The notes under the pieces: model-generated
Told to the model about the DNA's origin: nothing
What the model saw: the letters and a program-made list of their open reading frames with translations, nothing else
The model's database searches: none
Part shown: positions 9,902 through 19,181 of the stretch, piece by piece
How positions within the stretch are numbered: the stretch's first letter is position 1
Layout: every line of letters starts with the position of its first letter
Made by a program: the position numbers and the translations under genes
NCBI GenBank assembly: GCA_016744315.1
Contig: JADGER010000002.1
Coordinates: 1 to 59,470 of the forward strand
From: Sulfurovaceae bacterium
GTDB taxonomy: Bacteria > Campylobacterota > Campylobacteria > Campylobacterales > Sulfurovaceae
DNA length: 59,470 nucleotides
Direction: 5' to 3'

Positions 9902-10548
9902 TTGATTCTTTCTAATTTTTTATCTTCTAGGCGGTAGCTTTGGTTGCATCTAAATGCCATCTCTTCGTCATGAGTTACGAGTAATAAAGAGGCATTTTCT
10001 TTTTTGATATACTCTAGGAGTACATCCATAACTAGCTTTGCAGTCTCTTTGTCTAGGTTTCCTGTTGGCTCATCTGCAAAGATAATTTTTGGTTTTTTGC
10101 TTAATACTCTTGCTAGAGAGACTCTTTGTTGTTGTCCTCCTGAGAGTTCGGATATTTTTTGATTTATAAGCATATCAATTTCTAGTTGTTCTAATATTTT
10201 GGTATCTATCTCTTGCCCTGAGAGCATACTTGCTACTTGGATATTTTCTAAGGCACTCATTCCTTTGAAGAGATAATGAAATTGAAATACAATCCCTATA
10301 TCATAGCGTCTTATCTGCTCTATTTTACTCTCTTTAAGAGCATATAAATCTTCTCCTAGGAGTGTTACACTGCCTGAAATAGGTTCTAAAAATGTAGAGA
10401 AAATATGCAAAAGTGTAGACTTTCCACAGCCACTTCGCCCAACTATAGCAGTGCTACAAGAGGCATCTAATGAAAAATTAATATTTTCAAAGAGTTCATA
10501 GTCAAAACTGTGAGAAATATTACTAGCACTCAATAAGGTTTGTGACAT
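9898..10548 (-). CDS. LolD-like ABC transporter ATP-binding protein
   Basis: 216 residues, one ABC domain: Walker A GRSGCGKST (about 37-45), Q-loop IVFQFHYLF, signature LSGGQQQRVSLARVL, Walker B IIFADEPTGNLD and an H-loop in LLLVTHDEE. The size and the pattern around the signature put it in the LolD/MacB/FtsE group, whose members energise lipoprotein release or other periplasmic work without classical import. No LolC/LolE- or FtsX-type permease is adjacent. The only coupled gene is the 44-residue membrane protein downstream. Divergent from panC. Confidence 0.82.
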   Translation of the reverse strand: MSQTLLSASNISHSFDYELFENINFSLDASCSTAIVGRSGCGKSTLLHIFSTFLEPISGSVTLLGEDLYALKESKIEQIRRYDIGIVFQFHYLFKGMSALENIQVASMLSGQEIDTKILEQLEIDMLINQKISELSGGQQQRVSLARVLSKKPKIIFADEPTGNLDKETAKLVMDVLLEYIKKENASLLLVTHDEEMAFRCNQSYRLEDKKLERIK

Positions 10549-10623
10549 TTAATAACTCCTAAATACGCGAATATAGTAAAAACAAGATTGTAGCCTAAGT
10601 TATCTTTATATAAATATCTTTTT

Positions 10624-10632
10624 TGCTATGAT
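10624..10632 (+). promoter_or_regulatory. Predicted extended -10 promoter of panC
   Basis: TGCTATGAT forms a TGn extended -10 element 22 bases before the panC ATG. AAGGA (10644-10648) is the ribosome binding site. No convincing -35 is seen. Confidence 0.4.
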
Positions 10633-10653
10633 TCTAAAAAAGCAAGGATTCTT

Positions 10654-11478
10654 ATGGTTACAGTCCATAGCATACAAGAGCTCCAAGATGCCAAAAAAAG
10701 CCTTAGAGGCAATATAGGTTTTGTACCTACAATGGGGGCGTTGCACGAGGGGCATCTCTCTCTTATTCGTCAGGCTAGAGAAGAGAATGAAATAGTCATT
10801 GTTTCTATTTTTGTTAATCCTACACAATTTTTGGAGGGTGAAGACTTAGAGAGTTATCCCCGAAGAGAAAAAGCAGATTATCGGATATGTGAATTAGCAG
10901 GTGTGGATATACTTTTTATGCCTACAATAGATGATATGTATGCAAAAGATGAACTCAAAATAATGGCTCCTGCACTAGGTGGTTATGTATTAGAAGGTAC
11001 AAAACGCCCTGAACATTTTGATGGAATGCTTCAGGTTGTTATGAAACTTTTAAATCTTTCTTCTGCTAACAAAGCATATTTTGGCAAAAAAGATGCCCAA
11101 CAACTGGCACTTATTACACAAATGGTACAAAACTATTTTATTCCTTGTGAGATTATTGCCTGTGAGATTATTAGAGGTGAGAGAGGCTTGGCTTTGAGTA
11201 GTCGTAATGTTTATCTTTCTGAAGAAGAAAAAGAGAGAGCTTTACTGATATCTTCTTCTCTTAAACTTGCTACACAAATTGTACTCTCTGGCGAAATAAA
11301 TTGTAATAAAATAAAAAATAACATGCAAGAACTTCTCCAAGAAAAAACTAATATAGAGTATATAGCCATTGTAAGTAGAGATTTTCACTCCATCCAAACA
11401 GTAGAACTAGGAAATACCATGATACTTGTAGCTGTATGGGTTGGAGAGACGCGACTTATTGATAATATTTGGATTTAG
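10654..11478 (+). CDS. panC: Pantothenate synthetase PanC
   Basis: 274 residues. It condenses pantoate and beta-alanine with ATP to form pantothenate (CoA pathway). The HIGH-type nucleotidyl motif is in FVPTMGALHEGHLSLIRQA, followed by FVNPTQFLEGEDLESYPR, KAYFGKKDAQQLALI and the KMSKS-like GLALSSRNVYLS. Length is normal. It is divergent from the LolD-like operon and 58 bases upstream of argG. Confidence 0.96.
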   Translation: MVTVHSIQELQDAKKSLRGNIGFVPTMGALHEGHLSLIRQAREENEIVIVSIFVNPTQFLEGEDLESYPRREKADYRICELAGVDILFMPTIDDMYAKDELKIMAPALGGYVLEGTKRPEHFDGMLQVVMKLLNLSSANKAYFGKKDAQQLALITQMVQNYFIPCEIIACEIIRGERGLALSSRNVYLSEEEKERALLISSSLKLATQIVLSGEINCNKIKNNMQELLQEKTNIEYIAIVSRDFHSIQTVELGNTMILVAVWVGETRLIDNIWI

Positions 11479-11536
11479 AATAAAGCTTAACTATGCTAGA
11501 ATCGCAATAATTATACTATACAAAAAAGGCTAAACA

Positions 11537-12793
11537 ATGGTAAAAAGAGAGATTAAAAAAGCAGTACTAGCATATAGTGGTGGACTTGATACAAGTATTA
11601 TCCTTAAGTGGCTTCAAGATGAGTATAAGTGTGAGGTAGTTACATTTACTGCTGACTTGGGTCAAGGTGAAGAGGTAGAACCTGCACGAGCAAAAGCATT
11701 GAAATTTGGTATCAAAGAAGAGAATATCTTTATCCTTGACCTTAGAGAAGAGTTTGTAAAAGATTTTGTATTCCCAATGTTTAGAGCAAATGCTATTTAT
11801 GAGGGTGAATATCTTCTAGGTACATCTATTGCAAGACCTCTTATCTCTAAAAAGCAAATAGAGATCGCTCATGCTACTGGTGCTGACGCAGTTTCTCATG
11901 GAGCTACAGGTAAAGGAAATGACCAAGTAAGATTTGAGCTTGGATATTTGAGTCTTGATCCTTCTATTGCTGTAATTGCACCATGGAGAGAATGGGATCT
12001 CAATTCACGAACCAAACTTCTAGAATATGCACAAGAGCATGGTATAGAGATAGAGAAAAAAGGAAATAAATCACCTTACTCTATGGATGCGAACCTCTTG
12101 CATATCTCTTATGAAGGTGAAGTACTAGAAGACCCAAATCACGAACCTGAAGAAGATATGTGGTTATGGTCAGTTTCTCCTGAGAATGCTCCTGATGAAG
12201 CAGAATATATTACTATCTCCTATAAATTTGGTGACCCAGTAGCTATTAATGGTGAAGAGATGAGTCCTGCTACTTTATTAACAGCATTAAATGCTTATGG
12301 AAACAAACACGGAATTGGTCGTATAGACATAGTAGAAAATCGTTTTGTAGGAATGAAAGCAAGAGGCTGTTATGAGACTCCCGGTGGAACAATTATGCTC
12401 AAAGCTCACAGAGCTATTGAATCTATCACCCTAGACCGTGAAGAAGCACATCTCAAAGATGAATTGATGCCAAAATATGCAAAACTTATCTATAATGGTT
12501 TTTGGTGGTCACCAGAGAGAAAAATGCTTCAATATTCTATAGATGCAACTCAAGAAACAGTTAATGGTGAAGTAAAACTCAAACTCTATAAAGGGAATGT
12601 AATGGTAGTAGGACGAAAGTCTGATGAATCATTATATAGCGAAGAGCATTCAACATTTGAAGAAGATGAAGTATATAACCAAGCAGATGCAGAAGGATTT
12701 ATCCGATTAAATGCTCTAAGATTTATTATCGAAGGCAAAAAACAACCTGAAAGAATCAAAAGCCTAGTAGGTGAATTAAAGTTAAAGGTTTAA
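11537..12793 (+). CDS. argG: Argininosuccinate synthase ArgG
   Basis: 418 residues; joins citrulline and aspartate with ATP to form argininosuccinate. The N-type ATP pyrophosphatase loop is [12 protein letters not shown] (about 9-20). [20 protein letters not shown] and [15 protein letters not shown] are family signatures. Length is within the usual 400-450. A 99-residue conserved gene follows after 2 bases, then an epimerase-like gene, so argG probably heads a short operon. Confidence 0.97.
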   Translation: MVKREIKKAVLAYSGGLDTSIILKWLQDEYKCEVVTFTADLGQGEEVEPARAKALKFGIKEENIFILDLREEFVKDFVFPMFRANAIYEGEYLLGTSIARPLISKKQIEIAHATGADAVSHGATGKGNDQVRFELGYLSLDPSIAVIAPWREWDLNSRTKLLEYAQEHGIEIEKKGNKSPYSMDANLLHISYEGEVLEDPNHEPEEDMWLWSVSPENAPDEAEYITISYKFGDPVAINGEEMSPATLLTALNAYGNKHGIGRIDIVENRFVGMKARGCYETPGGTIMLKAHRAIESITLDREEAHLKDELMPKYAKLIYNGFWWSPERKMLQYSIDATQETVNGEVKLKLYKGNVMVVGRKSDESLYSEEHSTFEEDEVYNQADAEGFIRLNALRFIIEGKKQPERIKSLVGELKLKV

Positions 12794-12795
12794 AA

Positions 12796-13095
12796 ATGGA
12801 TGTAATATTTGACGCAACCATCAAAATGAATCCACAAGGTGCAGGCTGGTATATAGAGTTAGAAGATACAGAGACCACAGAGAGCTTCGATTGCGAAGAT
12901 CTCAAAGTCTTTGAAACCAAACTCAATGAACTCTCTGAAAAATACACAGGAAGACTCGACGAAGTAAGATGGAGCAAAGATGACGATGTCACTCCATTTT
13001 ATCTTAATGAGGTACGAATGGGTATTATAGCTATGGAAGAACAAATCCAAAAAGAAAAAGAAGAAGCCGAAGCTCATAATGCAGAGTTGAAATAA
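12796..13095 (+). CDS. Conserved hypothetical protein (99 aa)
   Basis: A small acidic, soluble protein beginning MDVIFDATIKMNPQGAGWYI. It has a beta-rich N-terminal half and a Glu/Lys-rich helix (about 76-95) at the C terminus. It has no signal peptide or metal-binding motif. It starts 2 bases after argG and ends 7 bases before the next gene, so it is certainly translated as part of this operon. I do not recognise a characterised family. Its position gives no clear link to arginine synthesis. Confidence 0.75.
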   Translation: MDVIFDATIKMNPQGAGWYIELEDTETTESFDCEDLKVFETKLNELSEKYTGRLDEVRWSKDDDVTPFYLNEVRMGIIAMEEQIQKEKEEAEAHNAELK

Positions 13096-13102
13096 TTTTT
13101 TT

Positions 13103-13963
13103 GTGAAATATACTATAAAAAATAGACAACTCCAAATTATAGTCAATAGTCTTGGAGCAGAGTTAGTGAGTATAGTTAAAGAAAATTATGAATATATGTG
13201 GTCTGGAGATGCTAAGTTTTGGGGGCGTACTTCCCCTGTGCTTTTTCCTATTGTAGGAGCATTAAAAGATGGTCAATATAGCTATAATGGAAAAAACTAT
13301 CAACTTCCCCAACATGGTTTTGCTAGAGATAAAGAGTTTAAGCTTGTAAGCCAAGAAAAAGATAAACTCTCTTTTATTTTATCTGATGATGCAAACTCAC
13401 GAGAGAATTATCCTTTTGGGTTCCAACTATATATTACTTATACACTTGATACTTCTAATGTGACTATTGAATATAAGGTTAAAAACAGTGATAATAAAAC
13501 TATCTATTTTTCTCTAGGGACACATCCTGCTTTTGCTTTGAAACTTGATGATACTATAACAATGGAAGATTATTCTTTGCTGTTTAATGCCAAAGAGTCT
13601 GCTGATAGACTACTTTTGGATGGGGCTTTGATTGGTCTTGAAAAAATGCCTTGTGTAGAGGGAAAAAAGCTTGCTCTTTATGATGGTATTTTTGATAAAA
13701 ATGCTTTGGTTTTTGATAGTATTATATCCGATAAAGTCACACTAAAATGTACAAAAAGCAAACACTCCCTTAGCATATCTTATCCTGATTTTCCCTATAT
13801 TGCATTTTGGTCAGTTCCTAAGGCTCCTTATATTTGTATAGAGCCTTGGGAGGGTATCGCTGATAGTATAGACTCCTCTGGTCAACTAGAAGAGAAACGA
13901 GGAATCAAAAAACTTGAAATAAATAAGCAGTTTATACGCCAGATGAAAATAACTATTCACTAA
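13103..13963 (+). CDS. Aldose 1-epimerase family protein
   Basis: 286 residues starting at GTG 13103. The sequence reads FWGRTSPVLFPIVGALKDGQ, then PQHGFARDKEF, FSLGTHPAF (with the catalytic-type His of the galactose mutarotase fold) and YICIEPWEGIADS with the conserved Glu. This is the LacX/YeaD-like subgroup, which interconverts sugar anomers or acts on hexose-6-phosphates; the substrate cannot be told. It is last in the argG operon. Confidence 0.85.
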   Translation: MKYTIKNRQLQIIVNSLGAELVSIVKENYEYMWSGDAKFWGRTSPVLFPIVGALKDGQYSYNGKNYQLPQHGFARDKEFKLVSQEKDKLSFILSDDANSRENYPFGFQLYITYTLDTSNVTIEYKVKNSDNKTIYFSLGTHPAFALKLDDTITMEDYSLLFNAKESADRLLLDGALIGLEKMPCVEGKKLALYDGIFDKNALVFDSIISDKVTLKCTKSKHSLSISYPDFPYIAFWSVPKAPYICIEPWEGIADSIDSSGQLEEKRGIKKLEINKQFIRQMKITIH

Positions 13964-13989
13964 TATTTAAGAAAAATTATTTTATTATT

Positions 13990-13998
13990 TGTTATAAT
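13990..13998 (+). promoter_or_regulatory. Predicted extended -10 promoter of the glutamine synthetase-like operon
   Basis: TGTTATAAT (TGn plus a perfect TATAAT) lies 34 bases upstream of the ATG at 14033, in a very AT-rich 69-base gap. No clear -35 is visible. Confidence 0.5.
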
Positions 13999-14032
13999 AA
14001 TATTATATTATTAATTTTAAAGTGAGATAATT

Positions 14033-15346
14033 ATGAAACAAAAAGAGATTGTAATGGCATGTATTTGTGACTATGCCTCTCAAATGCGTGGTAAAGGGTA
14101 CTGGACAGATAAGCCTGATAAAGCAATAGCAGGTGGTGTGGGATTAGCTCCTACAAACCTAATGATAACGACTTTTGGAGAGATAGTTAATACTCCTTGG
14201 GGTGCAAAAGGTGATATTTTGATGGTGCCTGATATGGAGACTAAAGTTACTCTTGATTTAGATAAAGATAAGAGTAGAGAGCATTTTGTACTTTGTGATC
14301 TTAAAAATCTTGATGGGAGTGCATGGGAATGTTGTCCTCGTGATTGGCTCAAAAGAGGATTATATGTACTCAATAATGAATTTGGGTTATCTCTAAAATC
14401 TGCTTTTGAGCATGAGTTTCACTACTCTGGAGCTAGTAAAAAATTAGGAAATGCTTATGGATTAGATGCTATGCGACTCCAAGGTGAATTTGCCAATACA
14501 CTTATGAATGCTCTTGAAGTCAATGGCGTTAATCCTGAGATGTTTATGCCTGAATATGGAGAGCAACAGTACGAGGTTACTTGTTCTGCTAGTATGGGAT
14601 TAGAATCTGCTGATCGTGCTATCAAACTGCGTGAGATTACTAGAAGTGTAGCAAGACACTTTGGACATAAAGCTACATTCTCTCCTATTATGGGTATGGG
14701 AAAAACAGGAAATGGCGTACATATACATTATAGTTTAGTAGATGCAAAAGGTAATGCAAATAGTTATAATCCAGAATTATTAGGCTCTATAGACAGAGAA
14801 CTAGCATCATTTACTGCTGGAATCCTAAGAGCTATGCCAGAGTTTATCGCACTTACTGCATCTTCTGTAATCTCTTATGAGAGACTCAAACCAAATAGAT
14901 GGAGTGCTACTTATAATAATCTTGCAGATAAAGACCGTGAAGCAAGTATAAGAATATGCCCTCTTCCAAAAATAGATGGTATCAATCCTTCTGAGCGTTT
15001 CAATCTTGAATTTCGTGCTTCTGATGCAAGTGCCAATCCTTATATGGTACTTGCTTCTTTGGTGTGGTCTGGAATAAGTGGACTAAGAGAGGAATTAACC
15101 CTTCCACAAATTATTCAAGATGATCCTAGCAGTCTTACAAAAGAAGAACAAAAAGCATTAAGAGTAAAGAGATTACCTCAAAGTTTAGATGAAGCATTGA
15201 CTTATTTAGAAGAGAGTAAAATGATGAAATCATCTATGGGAGATGCCTTCCACCAAGCCTATCTTATACATAAACGAAGTGAATTATCATTATTAGAAGG
15301 TTTGAGTGATGAAGAAATAGTGAATAAATATGCCCAATGTTACTAA
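14033..15346 (+). CDS. Glutamine synthetase family protein (GlnT/PuuA-like amide ligase)
   Basis: 437 residues. It has the GS beta-grasp N-terminal part and an ATP-grasp-like catalytic domain. Metal- and ATP-site motifs are ACSASMGLESAD-like (YEVTCSASMGLESAD) and GVHIHYSLVDAKG, corresponding to the GS motif with H-x-H-x-S. KPNRWSATY and FEHEFHYSG are also seen. It lacks the Tyr-adenylylation region of housekeeping GlnA-I, and it is closer to gamma-glutamyl-amine ligases or other GS-like ligases. It overlaps an isochorismatase-fold hydrolase gene by 17 bases, which suggests a paired ligase/amidase pathway. It is probably not the main GlnA, but the substrate is unknown. Confidence 0.82.
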   Translation: MKQKEIVMACICDYASQMRGKGYWTDKPDKAIAGGVGLAPTNLMITTFGEIVNTPWGAKGDILMVPDMETKVTLDLDKDKSREHFVLCDLKNLDGSAWECCPRDWLKRGLYVLNNEFGLSLKSAFEHEFHYSGASKKLGNAYGLDAMRLQGEFANTLMNALEVNGVNPEMFMPEYGEQQYEVTCSASMGLESADRAIKLREITRSVARHFGHKATFSPIMGMGKTGNGVHIHYSLVDAKGNANSYNPELLGSIDRELASFTAGILRAMPEFIALTASSVISYERLKPNRWSATYNNLADKDREASIRICPLPKIDGINPSERFNLEFRASDASANPYMVLASLVWSGISGLREELTLPQIIQDDPSSLTKEEQKALRVKRLPQSLDEALTYLEESKMMKSSMGDAFHQAYLIHKRSELSLLEGLSDEEIVNKYAQCY

Positions 15347-15953
15347 GATAACAAGCCGTAACTATCCTATCCAAAAGGGCAATATTGCTCTTTTGATTAT
15401 AGATGTACAAAATGGAACTTACAACGAAAAAGAAGAGAGTAAACGACCTTATTTCTACCAAGAAGCAAAGCAAAAAACTATTCCAAATATTGCCAAACTC
15501 CTTAAGCAATGTAGAGAGTCTAATATAGAAGTTATATATACCACTATTGAGAGTTTGACTGCTGATGGAAGAGATAGAAGTTTGGATTATAAATTAAGTG
15601 GTTTTAACTTTGCAAAAGGGTGTTGGGAATCTAAAGTTATATCAGAACTAAAGCCTTTAGATGATGAAATAATTCTACCCAAAACCTCATCAAGCCTTTT
15701 TAACTCAACAACATTTGATTATATACTCAAAAACATTGGCATAGAACAGATCATCGTCACAGGATTTCTCACAGACCAATGCGTAGATCATACAATCAGA
15801 GATGGAGCAGATAGAGGATATTTAATGATATGTGCATCAAATGGGTGTAATACAGAGAGTATTGAGCGACATGAACAAGCGTTGAGTGCTTTTGGTGGTT
15901 ATTGCCGTGTGGCTAAAGTGGAAGAATTGCTAAGAGAGATAACTATAGAGTAG
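15330..15953 (+). CDS. Isochorismatase-family cysteine hydrolase
   Basis: 207 residues. The catalytic triad of the family is visible: Asp in IALLIIDVQNG, Lys in EIILPKTSSSLF, and Cys in VTGFLTDQCVDHTIRDGADR. Relatives include nicotinamidase, N-carbamoylsarcosine amidase, ureidoacrylate and biuret hydrolases. The active Cys favours an amidase over true isochorismatase. The start overlaps the end of the GS-like gene by 17 bases, so the two are translated together. A role in cleaving or recycling the amide made by its partner is inference. Confidence 0.87.
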   Translation: MPNVTKITSRNYPIQKGNIALLIIDVQNGTYNEKEESKRPYFYQEAKQKTIPNIAKLLKQCRESNIEVIYTTIESLTADGRDRSLDYKLSGFNFAKGCWESKVISELKPLDDEIILPKTSSSLFNSTTFDYILKNIGIEQIIVTGFLTDQCVDHTIRDGADRGYLMICASNGCNTESIERHEQALSAFGGYCRVAKVEELLREITIE

Positions 15954-15964
15954 ATACCAACCAT

Positions 15965-15991
15965 GTCGTGTGACATAGTCACACCTACGAC
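15965..15991. repeat. Intergenic palindrome after the isochorismatase-like gene
   Basis: TGTGAC/GTCACA forms a perfect 6-base stem with a 3-base loop. It is extended by GTCG/CGAC after a 4-base bulge. It lies between convergent genes, is followed by AT-rich sequence and TTTTATAAGAAC, and resembles the TTTTGTAAGAAC tail near 9704 in the first palindromic gap. It is probably a bidirectional terminator or a second copy of a degenerate intergenic repeat. Confidence 0.45.
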
Positions 15992-16040
15992 AGTAGAAAT
16001 ATTTGTATAAAGTATATATTAAAATTTTATAAGAACAAAA

Positions 16041-19000
16041 CTACTCATAAACCTCTTCCTCCACCTCATTATCCTTTACCGTCCATATAAACACTATCGG
16101 AATAAAAAGTAGGGTCATAAGTGTACCGATGATGAGTCCGCCTATGGCTACGGCTCCTAATGGGGCTAGTTTTTCTAAACCTATAGCAGAGCCTAGGGCT
16201 ACGGGGAGCATTCCTGCTGATACAGAGAAAGCGGTCATAAGTACAGGGCGACTTCGGAGGTTGATGGCTTCTATCATCGCTTCTTTTTTACTCAATCCAT
16301 CTAGCATCCGTTCTAGGGCGAAGTGTATGAGTAGGATGGCGTTGTTGACTATAATACCTGCTAAGAGGATGAAACCCATCATCGCAGGCATGGAGACATG
16401 GTAGTTGAGAGTCAAAAGCATCCATGAACCACCTATGATAGTGAGAGGGATGGAGAGCAGTATCATAAAAGAGATTTTGATAGAGCTAAACATCGCAATT
16501 AGAGTCAAAAAGATAAACAAAATAGCAAAAAATATCGCCCCTATCATTCGTTTGGCTGACTCGGTAAACTGCTTGACATCACCTATCTGCTCCATCTCTA
16601 CACCATCGGGAAGTGTGAGATTTTGTTCTGTAAATGCTTTGTCGAAGTTTTCCATGATGTGTGATATAGCTACCTTCTCTCTGTTTCCATAGATGTTGAG
16701 TGTATAGTTGAGTCCCTCTCGTGTGATGGTACTTGGCTCTATATGGGAGCTAACCTCTGCAAATGTTTTGAGTGGTACTTTGCCTTTGGGAGTGGAGATG
16801 AGTGTGGAGAGTATGGTCTCTATCGTGTTATTTTGTGATTTGGGGAGCCATACACGCACGGCGTAGTCTGCACTATTTTGTTTTGGGAAACTCGCCACTA
16901 TACCACCACGCAGAAGCATTTGTATCTCACGGATGATCATATCATTGCTGAGTCCATACTCCAGAGCTTTGGCTTCGTCTATCTGCATACTGAGTACTGA
17001 TTTGTCCTCTTCCCAAGTACGAGTGACAGAGATGAGTCCAGCGGTTTGATACATCACAGCTTCTATAGACTTACCTGCCTCTTCTAGCTTCTCTATATCA
17101 GGAGAGCTGAGCAATACATCGACACTGCCTCGGATACTCTTCATCGGACTTCCACCTGCTGGAGTCACTTCTAGTCTCTTGATATGGGCTATAGAGCCTA
17201 ATCTTTCACGCAAATCTCTAGCAATCTTCCATATAGAATCCTCTCTTTCAAAGCGGTTGATATAACTCACTTTCATAGAGATCTGGTCTACACCGCCACC
17301 TGCACCTATACTCATCGTACCAGCTTCACTTCCTATGCTTGTAGAGATTCGTAGTACCTTTGAAGCATAGTTTATGATAGGTGTAGCACTCTTGACAATC
17401 TCTTCGGATTTTTCTATGGGGAGATTGGCATCTGTCGTGATCTTGATAGTAAGTTCACCTGTATCCATAGGAGGTGTGAGCTCTTTGCCTACGAGTGGCA
17501 TCACTCCTTTGACACTGATTACAAAGAGCATGAACAATATAAGAAAATACAAAAACGCTATCTTTTTACTGCCTAATGCAAGCTCCACTGCACCCTTGAA
17601 GAAGCTAGCCGTAAAATGGTTGGCTTTGTTGATATAGTGATGGAAAAAATCTTCAGATTTGCGTATCCATGGACTCTTGATAGAGAGGATATAGAGCGAG
17701 AGCAGAGGTACAGCAGTGATAGAGATAATATAAGATGCTGCCAATGCCAAGAGTAAAGTACCTACAAGTGGTTGGAAGATAGTCTGTGGATAGCCACCGA
17801 TGAAGAGCATAGGTGCAAGAGCTATCATAGTCGTTACTGTACCACTAAGGTCTGCAAACATGATCTCTTTTGTCCCGACAAAGACAGCTTTATGTATCTC
17901 TTCATCCATCTCTTTGTGGTGCCGTTCTATATTTTCCATCACCACTACCGTATCATCAAGCAGTAGCCCTAGAGCGAGGATAATAGCCGTCAGAGTAATG
18001 ACATTGAAATCAATCCCCACAAGCCACATCAAAGCGATAGTCGCAGAGTAGACGAGAGGAATAGTCACTAGTACGATAAGCACTTGTCGGAAACTAGCCA
18101 AAAATAGAAAGACTACGATAATAGCCATCACGATAGCATCCCGAAGCGACTCAAACATATTATCGGTACTGAGTGCTATGATCTCTTTTTGTGTATCTGA
18201 TACTTCAAAAGAGATGTTTTGATACTTGTTCGCATATTTGGCTATGATCTTCTCTGCTGTGGTGATGGTACGGATGACATCTCCTGTAGTGGAGCGTTGG
18301 ATAGAGAGGGCTATTGCTTTTTTGCCATTGCCATAGTAGAGGGAACTGTTTTCATAGTGACCGAAATAGACTTCTGCTACATCAGAGAGCTTGAGGCTTG
18401 GCGTGATTGCCATAGCTTTGAGCTTACTGATCTGATCTCTTTTGCCTGCGACTTTGAGAAGATATCTGCTTTGGGTATTGGAGATGATACCGAGTGCGTA
18501 TTCTGTATTGTTCTTTTGGATGAGACTCATGATAGAGCCTAGAGTGAGACCGTATTGGTTGAGTTTCTCTTTGTCTATGATAATTTGTAACTCTTTTTCA
18601 TACCCACCAAAGATATCGACATTCGCTATGCCCTCTTGTTTGAGTAGTTCTTGGCGTATCTCACCACTGGCAAGCTCTCGTAAGTTTTCGTAAGTTGTCC
18701 CATCCTCTGCACTCTGTTTGGGTATCATTGAGTAGACAACAACAGGTGGGGTAGCTTCGGTAATCTTGATAACTTGTGGCTCTTTGATATCACTAGGGAG
18801 CTTGGCACGAATTTTGGCTATGGCGTTGTTAACATCATTGACTGCATTGTTAATATCCACACTATAATCAAACTCTGCATTGATAACCGTCACCTCATCT
18901 ATAGTCGAAGAGTAAGCTCTACGGATATTATCGAGAGTATAAAGCTCTTCTTCTATAGGCACGGCAATATTGGATGCTATGCTTTCCGCAGATGCTGAGG

Positions 19001-19181
19001 GTTCTATGATGACGATAGCTACTTCAGGATAGTTAGAGTTTGGAAAAAGATTGCGATCCATCTTGCCATAACCCATAAAGCCTATAAAGACGAAGAGGGC
19101 TAAAAAAGAGATGATAAAGTGCGGTCGCTTGAGGAGTCGTTCTACCCATGACTTTTCAGAGTGAGATATTATACTACTCAT
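16041..19181 (-). CDS. RND efflux transporter permease (AcrB-like family)
   Basis: 1046 residues, the standard RND length. There are twelve predicted transmembrane helices with two large periplasmic loops. TM1 is near 18-36 (HFIISFLALFVFIGF), and TM4 carries the proton-relay Asp pair in LGLLLDDTVVVMENIERH. The C-terminal half repeats the fold, with FILLAGIIVNNAILLIHF. These features mark a drug/organic-substrate or related RND pump. It is last in a three-gene operon (TolC-like, adaptor, pump) and overlaps the adaptor gene by 8 bases. Base composition looks visibly less AT-rich than its neighbours. The substrate cannot be deduced. Confidence 0.93.
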   Translation of the reverse strand: MSSIISHSEKSWVERLLKRPHFIISFLALFVFIGFMGYGKMDRNLFPNSNYPEVAIVIIEPSASAESIASNIAVPIEEELYTLDNIRRAYSSTIDEVTVINAEFDYSVDINNAVNDVNNAIAKIRAKLPSDIKEPQVIKITEATPPVVVYSMIPKQSAEDGTTYENLRELASGEIRQELLKQEGIANVDIFGGYEKELQIIIDKEKLNQYGLTLGSIMSLIQKNNTEYALGIISNTQSRYLLKVAGKRDQISKLKAMAITPSLKLSDVAEVYFGHYENSSLYYGNGKKAIALSIQRSTTGDVIRTITTAEKIIAKYANKYQNISFEVSDTQKEIIALSTDNMFESLRDAIVMAIIVVFLFLASFRQVLIVLVTIPLVYSATIALMWLVGIDFNVITLTAIILALGLLLDDTVVVMENIERHHKEMDEEIHKAVFVGTKEIMFADLSGTVTTMIALAPMLFIGGYPQTIFQPLVGTLLLALAASYIISITAVPLLSLYILSIKSPWIRKSEDFFHHYINKANHFTASFFKGAVELALGSKKIAFLYFLILFMLFVISVKGVMPLVGKELTPPMDTGELTIKITTDANLPIEKSEEIVKSATPIINYASKVLRISTSIGSEAGTMSIGAGGGVDQISMKVSYINRFEREDSIWKIARDLRERLGSIAHIKRLEVTPAGGSPMKSIRGSVDVLLSSPDIEKLEEAGKSIEAVMYQTAGLISVTRTWEEDKSVLSMQIDEAKALEYGLSNDMIIREIQMLLRGGIVASFPKQNSADYAVRVWLPKSQNNTIETILSTLISTPKGKVPLKTFAEVSSHIEPSTITREGLNYTLNIYGNREKVAISHIMENFDKAFTEQNLTLPDGVEMEQIGDVKQFTESAKRMIGAIFFAILFIFLTLIAMFSSIKISFMILLSIPLTIIGGSWMLLTLNYHVSMPAMMGFILLAGIIVNNAILLIHFALERMLDGLSKKEAMIEAINLRSRPVLMTAFSVSAGMLPVALGSAIGLEKLAPLGAVAIGGLIIGTLMTLLFIPIVFIWTVKDNEVEEEVYE

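Noticed and set aside
16129-18998. Several plus-strand frames of 70-107 codons inside the RND genes
   Set aside because: They are shadows of the less AT-rich efflux genes, without binding sites or recognisable domains.
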